Below, in pieces: positions 1 through 5,350 of a stretch of DNA of 5,614 bases (the stretch's first letter is position 1; every line of letters begins with the position of its first letter). The notes below the pieces were generated by a model. That model had not been told where the DNA came from, ran no database searches, and was given only the letters and a program-made list of their open reading frames with translations. The stretch is taken from positions 1-5,614 of the forward strand of contig CADCWJ010000522.1 in assembly GCA_902806365.1 (NCBI GenBank). The letters run 5' to 3'. Source of the DNA: an uncultured Thermomicrobiales bacterium. Lineage in GTDB: Bacteria > Chloroflexota > Chloroflexia > Thermomicrobiales > UBA6265. The translations under genes were made by a program, and so were the position numbers.

Positions 1-2
1 CG

Positions 3-1058
3 TCGATCTCCCAGCCGTTCTTCGGGTGGCTCGCCGACAGATATGGAACGCGCCTGACCGGGATCGCGCTGGCCTGGACCGGTGTCCTGTTCGCGTGCAT
101 CGGCTTCGCGCCCAGCTTTCCGATCCTGCTGGTGGTGGCCGCATTCGCGGGGCTGGGGTCGGGCGCGTTCCATCCGATGGGGGCGGTGACCGCGAACCGG
201 GTGATTCCGGAGGGGCAGAAGAACACGGCGATGTCGATCTACGGTACCGGTGGGACGTTCGGGGTGGCGATCGGGCCGCTGGTGGGCGCGCTGCTGTTCA
301 ACCTGCTGGGCGTCCGTGCCACCGGGCTGATGCTGCTGCCGGGGATCAGCATCGCGATTTGGGTCCTGTGGTCGATGCGGTCGGTCGGGTATCAGGACCG
401 GACTCCGCTGGCCTCCCGCTCAGAGGCGGCGGCCGTGCCGGTTGGTCTCCTCGCCATCATCGTCGCGGTCATGATGCTGCGCTCCTTTCCGGTGTTCGGG
501 CTCCAGAACTTCGTGCCGATCTGGTACCAGGAGCTTGGCTACGGCGCTGGTTTCTATGGACCACTGGCGACGGTGATCGTGCTCGGCAGCGCGTTCGGGG
601 CGGTGATCGCCGGCAACCTGGCGGATGCCCATGGCAGGCGGGCGGTGATCCTCTGGACGCAGGTGCTGACGATTCCGGCAATCTGGGCGTTCGCCGAGTT
701 TCCGGGTCCGTGGGGTTTTGTCACCGGAGCGCTCGTCGGCTTGCTGGCGGCGTCGACCGCACCCCTCCTGCTGGTGATGGCGCAGCAACTGATGCGCGGA
801 CGGGCCGGCGTCGCGTCCGGGCTAATCCTTGGTCTCGGATTCATCGCCGGGGCGATCGGCACACCGGTGTTCGGGGCATTAGCGGACGCCTTTGGGATGC
901 AGAACGCGGTGCGCTTGCAGCTTGTGGTCGTGACGGGAACGATCTTCATCGCCTGGCTACTCCCCAGCGAAGCGAGAATCCGGCATCAGACCCATCCCGG
1001 CGAGCGGACCGAGCCGGCCGCACCGCGTGCCCGAGCCATTGCCGCTGCCCCGGAGTAG
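3..1058 (+). CDS. MFS transporter, Fsr (fosmidomycin resistance)-like, 5' end missing
   Basis: This is the C-terminal 351 residues of a 12-helix major facilitator superfamily secondary transporter of the cytoplasmic membrane. The reading frame is already open at the left edge, so the start and roughly the first 50 residues (first helix and most of the second) lie outside the window. Visible marks: the MFS motif A loop GWLADRYGTR at residues 8-17 of the fragment, a degenerate repeat of that loop in the second half (GNLADAHGRR, about 204-213), and many hydrophobic helices in between. The segment with FHP (56-58) followed by GTGGTFGVAIGPL (81-93) resembles the helix 4-5 region of the Fsr family (FHPE... 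then FQVGGNFGxAxGPL), which is why I place it there. Fsr homologues export fosmidomycin or other small drugs, but many relatives have unknown substrates, so no substrate is assigned. The tail after the last helix (about 30 residues) is polar and Arg/Ala/Pro-rich. It ends in TAG, 391 bp before the ABC importer operon, and is probably a separate transcription unit. MFS membership is sure; the Fsr subfamily is likely. Confidence 0.9.
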   Translation, partial: SISQPFFGWLADRYGTRLTGIALAWTGVLFACIGFAPSFPILLVVAAFAGLGSGAFHPMGAVTANRVIPEGQKNTAMSIYGTGGTFGVAIGPLVGALLFNLLGVRATGLMLLPGISIAIWVLWSMRSVGYQDRTPLASRSEAAAVPVGLLAIIVAVMMLRSFPVFGLQNFVPIWYQELGYGAGFYGPLATVIVLGSAFGAVIAGNLADAHGRRAVILWTQVLTIPAIWAFAEFPGPWGFVTGALVGLLAASTAPLLLVMAQQLMRGRAGVASGLILGLGFIAGAIGTPVFGALADAFGMQNAVRLQLVVVTGTIFIAWLLPSEARIRHQTHPGERTEPAAPRARAIAAAPE

Positions 1059-1449
1059 CCCAGCCGATTCGTCGACGACGTGGCCGCTTGCCTCTGCTTT
1101 TTGCTGGTGCGAACACGCCATCGGCACGTATCATGGGCGCAGGTTTTCAAGACGAATCCAGCCATGGCGAGCCCACGCACGCACGGTTCAGGAGTGTGCC
1201 GCGTATCAGGCTTTCCCCGGCTTCACCCGCGTACAGCGGGCGCGTTCGCGGTTCGAATGGCCGTCAAGCTGTGGGCATCGGTCTGGCCGGGACCGGAGAA
1301 CCGGAAAGGAGGTCCGAATCCCGTTACGTTCGAGCACCCCGATGCGCCGCCGCAACAGTCCGCCAGTCTCTGTTGGGCATGTGGTTCGTCGGTGGCGAGA
1401 CACGAAGACCTTTATCGGGCCGCCATGTCGGCAACTGATTGGAGAGACC
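1059..1449. other. 391-bp intergenic region and presumed leader of the ABC importer operon
   Basis: No recognisable gene, tRNA or mobile element is seen here on either strand; the frames that stay open have no family resemblance and follow from high GC. What it holds: a perfect 10-bp palindrome TCGTCGACGA at 1069-1078, ten bases after the transporter stop codon; a T5 run at 1098-1102 with no stem before it, so not a convincing terminator; a TATCAT (1129-1134) that matches a -10 box in five of six bases but has no -35 at usual spacing; a 5-bp hairpin CCCGC/GCGGG with a 5-base loop at 1226-1240; and a consensus Shine-Dalgarno-like AAAGGAGGT at 1305-1313 with no start codon at working distance. 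The promoter and operator of the importer operon should lie here, but I cannot point to them with confidence. Confidence 0.6.
1441..1446 (+). promoter_or_regulatory. Ribosome binding site of the solute-binding protein gene
   Basis: GGAGAG sits four to nine bases before the ATG at 1450. Together with the signal peptide that begins exactly at this ATG, it decides the start over in-frame upstream candidates, such as the ATG at 1342, which would put about 36 Arg-rich residues in front of the signal sequence. Confidence 0.7.
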
Positions 1450-2421
1450 ATGACACACCTCGTCCGACGCGCCTGCCTCCTTCTGCTCCTTCTCGCCACG
1501 AGCGGCGCTGGCCTGGCCACGGCGACGGCCACCGCACAGGACGCTCAATTGCGCTTTGTGGTCGTCTCGCACGGTCAGGCGTCCGACCCATTCTGGTCCG
1601 TGGTGCAGCGGGGCACCGAGGCCGCTGAGGAAGATCTCGGCGTAACGGTGGAATACCAGGCGCCGACGACGTACGACATGGTCGCGATGTCCCAGTTGAT
1701 CGATGCCGCGGTCGCTTCCCAGCCGGACGGACTGGTCGTATCGATCCCGGATGCCGAGGCCCTCAGTCCATCGATCCGGCGAGCCGTGGAGGCCGGGATT
1801 CCGGTGATTTCGATCAACTCCGGATCGGACGTCGCCGCCGATCTCGGGGTGCTCACCCATGTCGGCCAGACCGAGAAGGAAGCGGGGATCGGCGGTGGCG
1901 AGCGCATGGCCGAGGCCGGCGTCACGAACTCGATCTGTCTCATTCACGAGGCCGGCAACGCCGGCCTGGAAGAGCGGTGCGCCGGCTACACGGAGGCCAT
2001 GACCGCCGCTGGGGGCACTGTCGAGCAGCTCGTCGTCGACCTCAACAACCCGACCGAAGCGACGCAGCGGGTGCAGGCCGCCCTGTCGGCCAATGCCGAG
2101 ATCAACGGGATCATGGCGCTCGGCCCAACCGGGGCTGTCCCAGCGATGCAGGCGATCGAGGCTGCCGGAAAGACCGGAGCGGTACAGATCGCCACCTTCG
2201 ATCTCTCGCCAGAGGTGCTCGAAGCGATCCAGGCCGGCACGATGCTCTTCGCGATCGACCAGCAGCAGTACGAGCAGGGATACCTGCCGATCATCCTGCT
2301 GAACCTCTACGTGACCAACGCAAACACGATCGCCAATCCGATCCTGATGACGGGGCCAGGATTCGTGACGGCCGACAATGTCGAAGAAGTGATCGACCTG
2401 ACGGCCGAAGGGACGCGCTAG
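1450..2421 (+). CDS. Sugar ABC transporter substrate-binding protein (CUT2 / Peripla_BP_4 family)
   Basis: This 323-residue exported binding protein captures the ligand for the ABC importer encoded just downstream. It starts with a Sec signal peptide: positive residues (R6, R7), a run of leucines at 10-15, and a likely cleavage after ATA (27-29), giving a mature end near Q30. There is no lipobox cysteine; C9 lies before the hydrophobic core. The rest has the two-lobed periplasmic-binding-protein type 1 fold of the ribose/galactose/inositol binders: first strand and ligand loop HGQASDPFW (41-49), QPDGLVVSIPD (91-101), GIPVISINSG (116-125), HVGQTEKEAG (137-146), and the hinge and C-lobe signature IATFDLSPEVLEAI (247-260) then FAIDQQQYEQGYLPI (267-281). 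Two cysteines, C163 and C177, flank the HEAGNAGLEE segment and could form a disulphide once exported. Length is normal for the family. It is the first gene of an operon with permease and ATPase and is followed at once by a strong hairpin. The substrate (a sugar, polyol or inositol-like compound) cannot be told from the sequence. Confidence 0.93.
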   Translation: MTHLVRRACLLLLLLATSGAGLATATATAQDAQLRFVVVSHGQASDPFWSVVQRGTEAAEEDLGVTVEYQAPTTYDMVAMSQLIDAAVASQPDGLVVSIPDAEALSPSIRRAVEAGIPVISINSGSDVAADLGVLTHVGQTEKEAGIGGGERMAEAGVTNSICLIHEAGNAGLEERCAGYTEAMTAAGGTVEQLVVDLNNPTEATQRVQAALSANAEINGIMALGPTGAVPAMQAIEAAGKTGAVQIATFDLSPEVLEAIQAGTMLFAIDQQQYEQGYLPIILLNLYVTNANTIANPILMTGPGFVTADNVEEVIDLTAEGTR

Positions 2422-2430
2422 CACCTGATC

Positions 2431-2468
2431 CGCCGGACCCCGGCAGGGAAGCCTGTCGCGGTCCGGCG
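2431..2468 (+). promoter_or_regulatory. Intercistronic RNA hairpin between binding-protein and permease genes
   Basis: A 38-base stem-loop starts nine bases after the binding-protein stop codon. The outer stem is a perfect 9 bp (CGCCGGACC at 2431-2439 with GGTCCGGCG at 2460-2468). Then comes a single C-C mismatch (2440/2459), a 7-bp inner stem (2441-2447 with 2452-2458, one G-U pair), and a 4-base GAAG loop. No run of T follows, so it is not a classic intrinsic terminator. Hairpins at this place in ABC importer operons (the malE-malF arrangement is the known case) protect the upstream message from 3' decay and let the binding protein be made in excess over the membrane parts. That role here is inference; the pairing is directly visible. 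Confidence 0.75.
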
Positions 2469-2499
2469 TCTGCCTGTTCGCCGCGGGAGCGCTCGTCCC

Positions 2500-3567
2500 A
2501 TGGGATCACCGCATAGTGCACGGGTTGCCGGCGAGGGAGCCGATAGCGATCGCATCCTCAAATCCGGACTGCTCGGCGGAGCGCTCCGGCGCCCCGAAAC
2601 CGGTGCGATAGCCGGTGCGATCGCGCTTTGGACCTATTTCGCGTTCGCCGCCGGGGACAGCGGGTTCCTGACCCTGGGCGGCACCGCCAGTTATCTCGAA
2701 GTCTCCGCCCAGCTCGGAATCCTGGCCACCGCGGTCTGCCTCCTCATGATTGGCGGGGAATTCGACCTGTCGATCGGCTCGGTGATCGGTGCATCCGGAA
2801 TGGTGCTCGCGCTGCTGACGGTGGAGTATGGCTGGAACATCTGGCCGGCGATAGCCATGGCGGTCCTGGTAAGCCTCGGGATCGGGTTCATCAATGGCGT
2901 CCTGGTACTCAGAACGGGCTTGCCATCGTTCATCATCACGCTCGCAACCCTGTTCGTGGTTCGGGGGCTGACCATCGCGATCACCCGGCAGATCACCGGC
3001 AGAACGCAGCTCGGCGGGATGCGCGATGTTGCCGGGTTCGACGGCGCCCAACGGATCTTCGCGGAGCGAGTTGCGGTCGGCTCCGTCGAGTTCCCGATCT
3101 CTATCGCGTGGTGGCTGGTGCTGACCCTGGTGGCGACGGTGGTCCTGCTCCGCACGCCATTCGGCAACTGGATTTTTGGAGTTGGCGGCAATGCCCAGGC
3201 CGCCCGGAATGTTGGCGTCCCGGTATCCCGGGTAAAAATTCTCCTGTTCATGGTGTCGTCGCTCGCCGGCTGCCTCGTGGCAATCATCCAGGTGATCAGC
3301 TCGACCGGCGCGGATGTGCTTCGCGGCCAGCAGCAGGAGTTTTACGCGATCATCGCCGTGGTGATCGGCGGCACCCTGCTGACCGGTGGGTATGGATCGG
3401 CGATCGGGGCGGCACTTGGAGCACTGATCTTCGGGATGGTGCGCCAGGGTATCGTCTTCGCCGGTGTCGATGCCGACTGGTTCCAGGTCTTTCTTGGCGG
3501 CATGCTCCTGATCGCGGGGTTGATCAACCAGTTCGTCCGCAGTCGCGCCACGGAGTCACGGCGATGA
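2500..3567 (+). CDS. Sugar ABC transporter permease (RbsC/FrcC-like, CUT2 family)
   Basis: This 355-residue integral membrane protein should form, as a homodimer, the translocation channel of the importer. After a polar N-terminal tail of about 32 residues there are about ten hydrophobic segments, as in the BPD_transp_2 family. Family marks: GGEFDLSIGS at 85-94 (ribose permeases have GGIDLSVGS), LPSFIITLAT at 141-150, FGVGGNAQAARNVGVPV at 226-242, and the cytoplasmic EAA-like coupling region GGYGSAIGAALGALIFGM at 296-313 that docks on the ATPase. Length fits the family (about 320-350). The ATG at 2500 is preceded by GGGAG at 2485-2489, ten bases upstream, a little long but usable; no other in-frame start lies close by. 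The gene begins 78 bp after the binding-protein gene, and its stop overlaps the ATPase start (ATGA, 3564-3567), which implies translational coupling and equal amounts of the two proteins. Family assignment is firm; substrate is unknown. Confidence 0.93.
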   Translation: MGSPHSARVAGEGADSDRILKSGLLGGALRRPETGAIAGAIALWTYFAFAAGDSGFLTLGGTASYLEVSAQLGILATAVCLLMIGGEFDLSIGSVIGASGMVLALLTVEYGWNIWPAIAMAVLVSLGIGFINGVLVLRTGLPSFIITLATLFVVRGLTIAITRQITGRTQLGGMRDVAGFDGAQRIFAERVAVGSVEFPISIAWWLVLTLVATVVLLRTPFGNWIFGVGGNAQAARNVGVPVSRVKILLFMVSSLAGCLVAIIQVISSTGADVLRGQQQEFYAIIAVVIGGTLLTGGYGSAIGAALGALIFGMVRQGIVFAGVDADWFQVFLGGMLLIAGLINQFVRSRATESRR

Positions 3568-4439
3568 GCGACCACGACGCCACCAGCGCGACGCCGCTTA
3601 TCGAGACCCGGGGTGTCTCGAAGTACTTCGGCCGTGTCCAGGCGCTCCATGACATCTCCATGAGCGTGCATGCCGGCGAGGTGATGTGCCTCCTGGGGGA
3701 CAACGGAGCCGGCAAATCCACCCTGATCAAGATCTTTTCCGGCGTGCATCCGCCCGATGAGGGGCAACTGCTCATCGATGGTCGATCCGTCCGGCTCGGC
3801 TCACCCAGGGATGCGCTCCAGTCGGGGATCGCCACGGTCTACCAGGACCTGGCAATGATCCCGCTGCTCAGCGTGTCGCGAAACTTCTTTCTGGGAGCCG
3901 AGCCCACGAAGAAGGTGGGGCCATTTCGCCGGTTCGATGTGTCGACGGCGGACACGATCACGCGCGACGAGCTGCGCAAGATGGGGATCTCGATCCGGGA
4001 TACGGGGCAGCCGGTGGGAACCCTGTCCGGTGGCGAGAGGCAATCCGTCGCGATTGCGCGGGCGGTTTACTTCGGCGCGCGCGTGCTGATCCTCGACGAG
4101 CCAACGGCCGCGCTCGGGGTCAAGGAGGCGGGGGTCGTCTTGCGCTACATCGCGCAGGCTCGTGCGCGCGGCCTGGGCGTCATCTTCATCACCCATAACG
4201 TGCACCATGCCTTCCCCATCGGGGACAGGTTCACCCTGCTCAACCGGGGGCGGAGCTACGGCACGTTCGACAAGGACGCGGTCACCCGGGAGGAACTGGT
4301 CTCGATGATGGCCGGGGGTGAGGAACTCGAGGCACTCGGCCATGAGCTGGAGGAAATCGCCAGCTCGGACGCGCGGATCGCCCCGGCCATGCGGCAGGCA
4401 GCCAGGGATGTCGCGACGGGCATCGACGGCGCGCGGTGA
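3564..4439 (+). CDS. Sugar ABC transporter ATP-binding protein, single-domain (FrcA-like)
   Basis: This 291-residue cytoplasmic ATPase should drive the importer with the permease encoded upstream. One complete nucleotide-binding domain is visible: Walker A GDNGAGKST (45-53), Q-loop Q94 in VYQDLAM, ABC signature LSGGE (154-158), Walker B VLILDEPTAALG (174-185) with catalytic E179, and switch histidine H211 in FITHNV. All key residues are present. Most ribose-type (RbsA) ATPases are about 500 residues with two such domains in tandem. This one has a single domain and must work as a homodimer, as in FrcA of rhizobial fructose systems, which it also matches in gene order. Past the core (about 250 on) is a tail of about 40 residues, rich in Ala and Glu and probably helical, of unknown role. 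The ATG at 3564 overlaps the permease stop; GGAG at 3552-3555 lies eight bases upstream. An ATG further upstream in the same frame (inside the permease gene) is an accident of GC-rich sequence. Confidence 0.94.
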   Translation: MSDHDATSATPLIETRGVSKYFGRVQALHDISMSVHAGEVMCLLGDNGAGKSTLIKIFSGVHPPDEGQLLIDGRSVRLGSPRDALQSGIATVYQDLAMIPLLSVSRNFFLGAEPTKKVGPFRRFDVSTADTITRDELRKMGISIRDTGQPVGTLSGGERQSVAIARAVYFGARVLILDEPTAALGVKEAGVVLRYIAQARARGLGVIFITHNVHHAFPIGDRFTLLNRGRSYGTFDKDAVTREELVSMMAGGEELEALGHELEEIASSDARIAPAMRQAARDVATGIDGAR

Positions 4440-4450
4440 ATCCGTCCGGG

Positions 4451-4473
4451 ACGCTTTCTCACTGAGAAACCGT
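4451..4473. terminator. Candidate bidirectional terminator hairpin between convergent genes
   Basis: A small stem-loop lies between the ATPase stop (4439) and the minus-strand hemQ stop codon (4475-4473). The core is TTTCTC (4455-4460) paired with GAGAAA (4464-4469) around a 3-base loop; beyond one C-C mismatch, ACG (4451-4453) pairs with CGT (4471-4473). The A/T-rich top and lack of a clear T run on either side make it a weak intrinsic terminator. Its place, exactly between two convergent 3' ends, is the main support. Confidence 0.4.
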
Positions 4474-5168
4474 TAGCGGCCCCGCAGGTCGGCGAAGACG
4501 TCGGCGGGTGCCTTCCGGTCACCGAAGAAAATCGGGGTGTCAAGTCCGGTCCATTTGCGGACCTCGGCAGACCGGAGCCGTTGGACCATCTTGATGATCT
4601 GGTTGGGATCGTCGTCTTCGAGGGCGACGACGAACTCCTGATCCTGGATGCCGAAGGAGTTGACCGTGTTGGTCAGGATCTCCGGAAACTCGCGGCCCAT
4701 CTCGCCATGCTCGATCATCAGCCGCCGCCGCTCCGCGTAATCGAGCAGGTACCACTCGGGCGTTTTCGTGAACGGATAGACGCTGAGGTAGCGCTTCGGC
4801 GGTGTTCCCTTGATGAAGGCTGGGCCGTGTGTCGGGTCATAGAGCGACATCCCGCCGAAGCCCATGTAGTTCTGCCGGATGGCAAGATGGCGACCGGCGG
4901 TGGTCTTGTCGAAAGCGATGGCAAATGCCTGGAGCGGGGCGAGCTCGGGTGCGTGCGCCCACACAATCAGGTCGACTGAAGCCGAAAGCCCCAGGCTCGT
5001 GTAGACACCGCGCAGGGTCACGCCCGCCCCGGGCGACTCGAGTAGGGCCAGGAACTCCTGCTCTGCCGCGACCATCGCGGCCTCGCTCGCCTCGTGCCAG
5101 GAATCCCGCCGCTGGGAGAGCCAGAAAGCGGTGTAGGCGGAGGGAGCGGCTTGCTGCTGGGTGGCCAT
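4473..5168 (-). CDS. hemQ: Coproheme decarboxylase ChdC/HemQ (chlorite dismutase family)
   Basis: This 231-residue cytoplasmic enzyme should convert coproheme III to haem b by two successive H2O2-dependent oxidative decarboxylations of the 2- and 4-propionates, the last step of the coproporphyrin-dependent haem pathway. The family core is plain: YPFTKTPEWYLL (131-142) with catalytic tyrosine Y131 and K135; LMIEHGEMGRE (150-160) with proximal haem ligand H154; then SFGIQDQEFVVALEDDDP (171-188) and the C-terminal VRKWTG...PIFFGDR (203-218). H114 lies 17 residues before Y131, the spacing of the distal catalytic His (H118 to Y135) of Corynebacterium diphtheriae ChdC; the 23-residue Y-to-proximal-His spacing also matches that enzyme. 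The site of the distal Arg of true chlorite dismutases seems to be T166, which argues against chlorite breakdown. The ATG at 5168 is chosen because AAGGAA (5183-5178) lies nine bases upstream; an ATG at 5267 would add 33 unconserved residues. It stands alone, without other haem genes, divergent from uvrC. Confidence 0.92.
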   Translation of the reverse strand: MATQQQAAPSAYTAFWLSQRRDSWHEASEAAMVAAEQEFLALLESPGAGVTLRGVYTSLGLSASVDLIVWAHAPELAPLQAFAIAFDKTTAGRHLAIRQNYMGFGGMSLYDPTHGPAFIKGTPPKRYLSVYPFTKTPEWYLLDYAERRRLMIEHGEMGREFPEILTNTVNSFGIQDQEFVVALEDDDPNQIIKMVQRLRSAEVRKWTGLDTPIFFGDRKAPADVFADLRGR

Positions 5169-5177
5169 GGGGAGAGA

Positions 5178-5183
5178 TTCCTT
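5178..5183 (-). promoter_or_regulatory. Ribosome binding site of hemQ
   Basis: On the minus strand AAGGAA reads from 5183 to 5178, nine bases before the ATG at 5168. It supports this start over the longer in-frame one at 5267. Confidence 0.65.
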
Positions 5184-5214
5184 CGCGGTGGGAGGAGAAG
5201 CGGCGATCCGGCAG

Positions 5215-5224
5215 GGGGATCCCC
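5215..5224. promoter_or_regulatory. Perfect palindrome in the hemQ-uvrC divergent region
   Basis: GGGGATCCCC is a perfect 10-bp dyad lying 47 bases upstream of the hemQ start and touching the TTGACA box at 5226. Its place between two divergent genes would suit an operator for a dimeric regulator. No regulator family is recognised, and a palindrome this short can occur by chance in GC-rich DNA. Confidence 0.3.
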
Positions 5225-5225
5225 T

Positions 5226-5253
5226 TTGACACCCTCCATAGTGCGCGTATCGT
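5226..5253 (+). promoter_or_regulatory. Candidate sigma70-type promoter upstream of uvrC
   Basis: A consensus -35 box TTGACA (5226-5231) is followed after 16 bp by TATCGT (5248-5253), which matches TATAAT in four of six positions. Transcription would start near 5260 and leave a leader of about 90 bases before uvrC. The -35 is excellent and the -10 mediocre. Confidence 0.35.
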
Positions 5254-5335
5254 GGCTCGCCGCGCAACGCCGCTCGTTTCCCGATGCCGGATACGGTGCG
5301 GGACGGGCTGCACCGCTCCGTTTGGATCCGACGGC

Positions 5336-5341
5336 TATACT
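5336..5341 (+). promoter_or_regulatory. Candidate -10 box for a leaderless uvrC transcript
   Basis: TATACT ends nine bases before the uvrC ATG, so transcription from it would begin at or within a few bases of the start codon. No Shine-Dalgarno sequence lies before this ATG, which fits a leaderless message. There is no good -35 box at 16-18 bp (CCGCTC at 5313-5318). Confidence 0.35.
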
Positions 5342-5350
5342 TTTATCGCT

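Noticed and set aside
1069..1102. Palindrome plus T5 run after the MFS gene as an intrinsic terminator
   Set aside because: The palindrome has no loop and lies 19 bases before the T run, with no stem directly upstream of the T residues.
1226..1340. tRNA-like TTCGAAT and TCCGAAT motifs resembling T-loops
   Set aside because: The flanking bases do not form a 5-bp T-stem, and no anticodon arm or acceptor stem could be paired around them.
1027..1449. Long in-frame extension upstream of the binding protein
   Set aside because: It would bury the signal peptide inside the protein and overlap the transporter gene. The ATG at 1450 has its own ribosome binding site and starts exactly at the signal sequence.
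1324..2424. 366-codon open frame on the minus strand opposite the binding-protein gene
   Set aside because: Its translation is rich in Arg, Asp, His and Gly without any family motif; it mirrors the codon structure of the real gene, as is usual in GC-rich DNA.
2628..3563. Open frame running through the permease gene into the ATPase gene, suggesting a fusion
   Set aside because: The upstream part is Arg/Pro/Gly-rich shadow sequence; the permease in the other frame has clear family motifs, and the ATPase start overlaps its stop.
4473..5168. True chlorite dismutase (perchlorate respiration)
   Set aside because: The protein shares the fold, but the distal Arg seems absent and the YPFTK tyrosine with the upstream His fits coproheme decarboxylase; no perchlorate reductase genes are nearby.
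5169..5267. N-terminal extension of hemQ from an ATG at 5267
   Set aside because: The added 33 residues have no resemblance to the family, while the ATG at 5168 has a well-placed AAGGAA and gives a normal family length.
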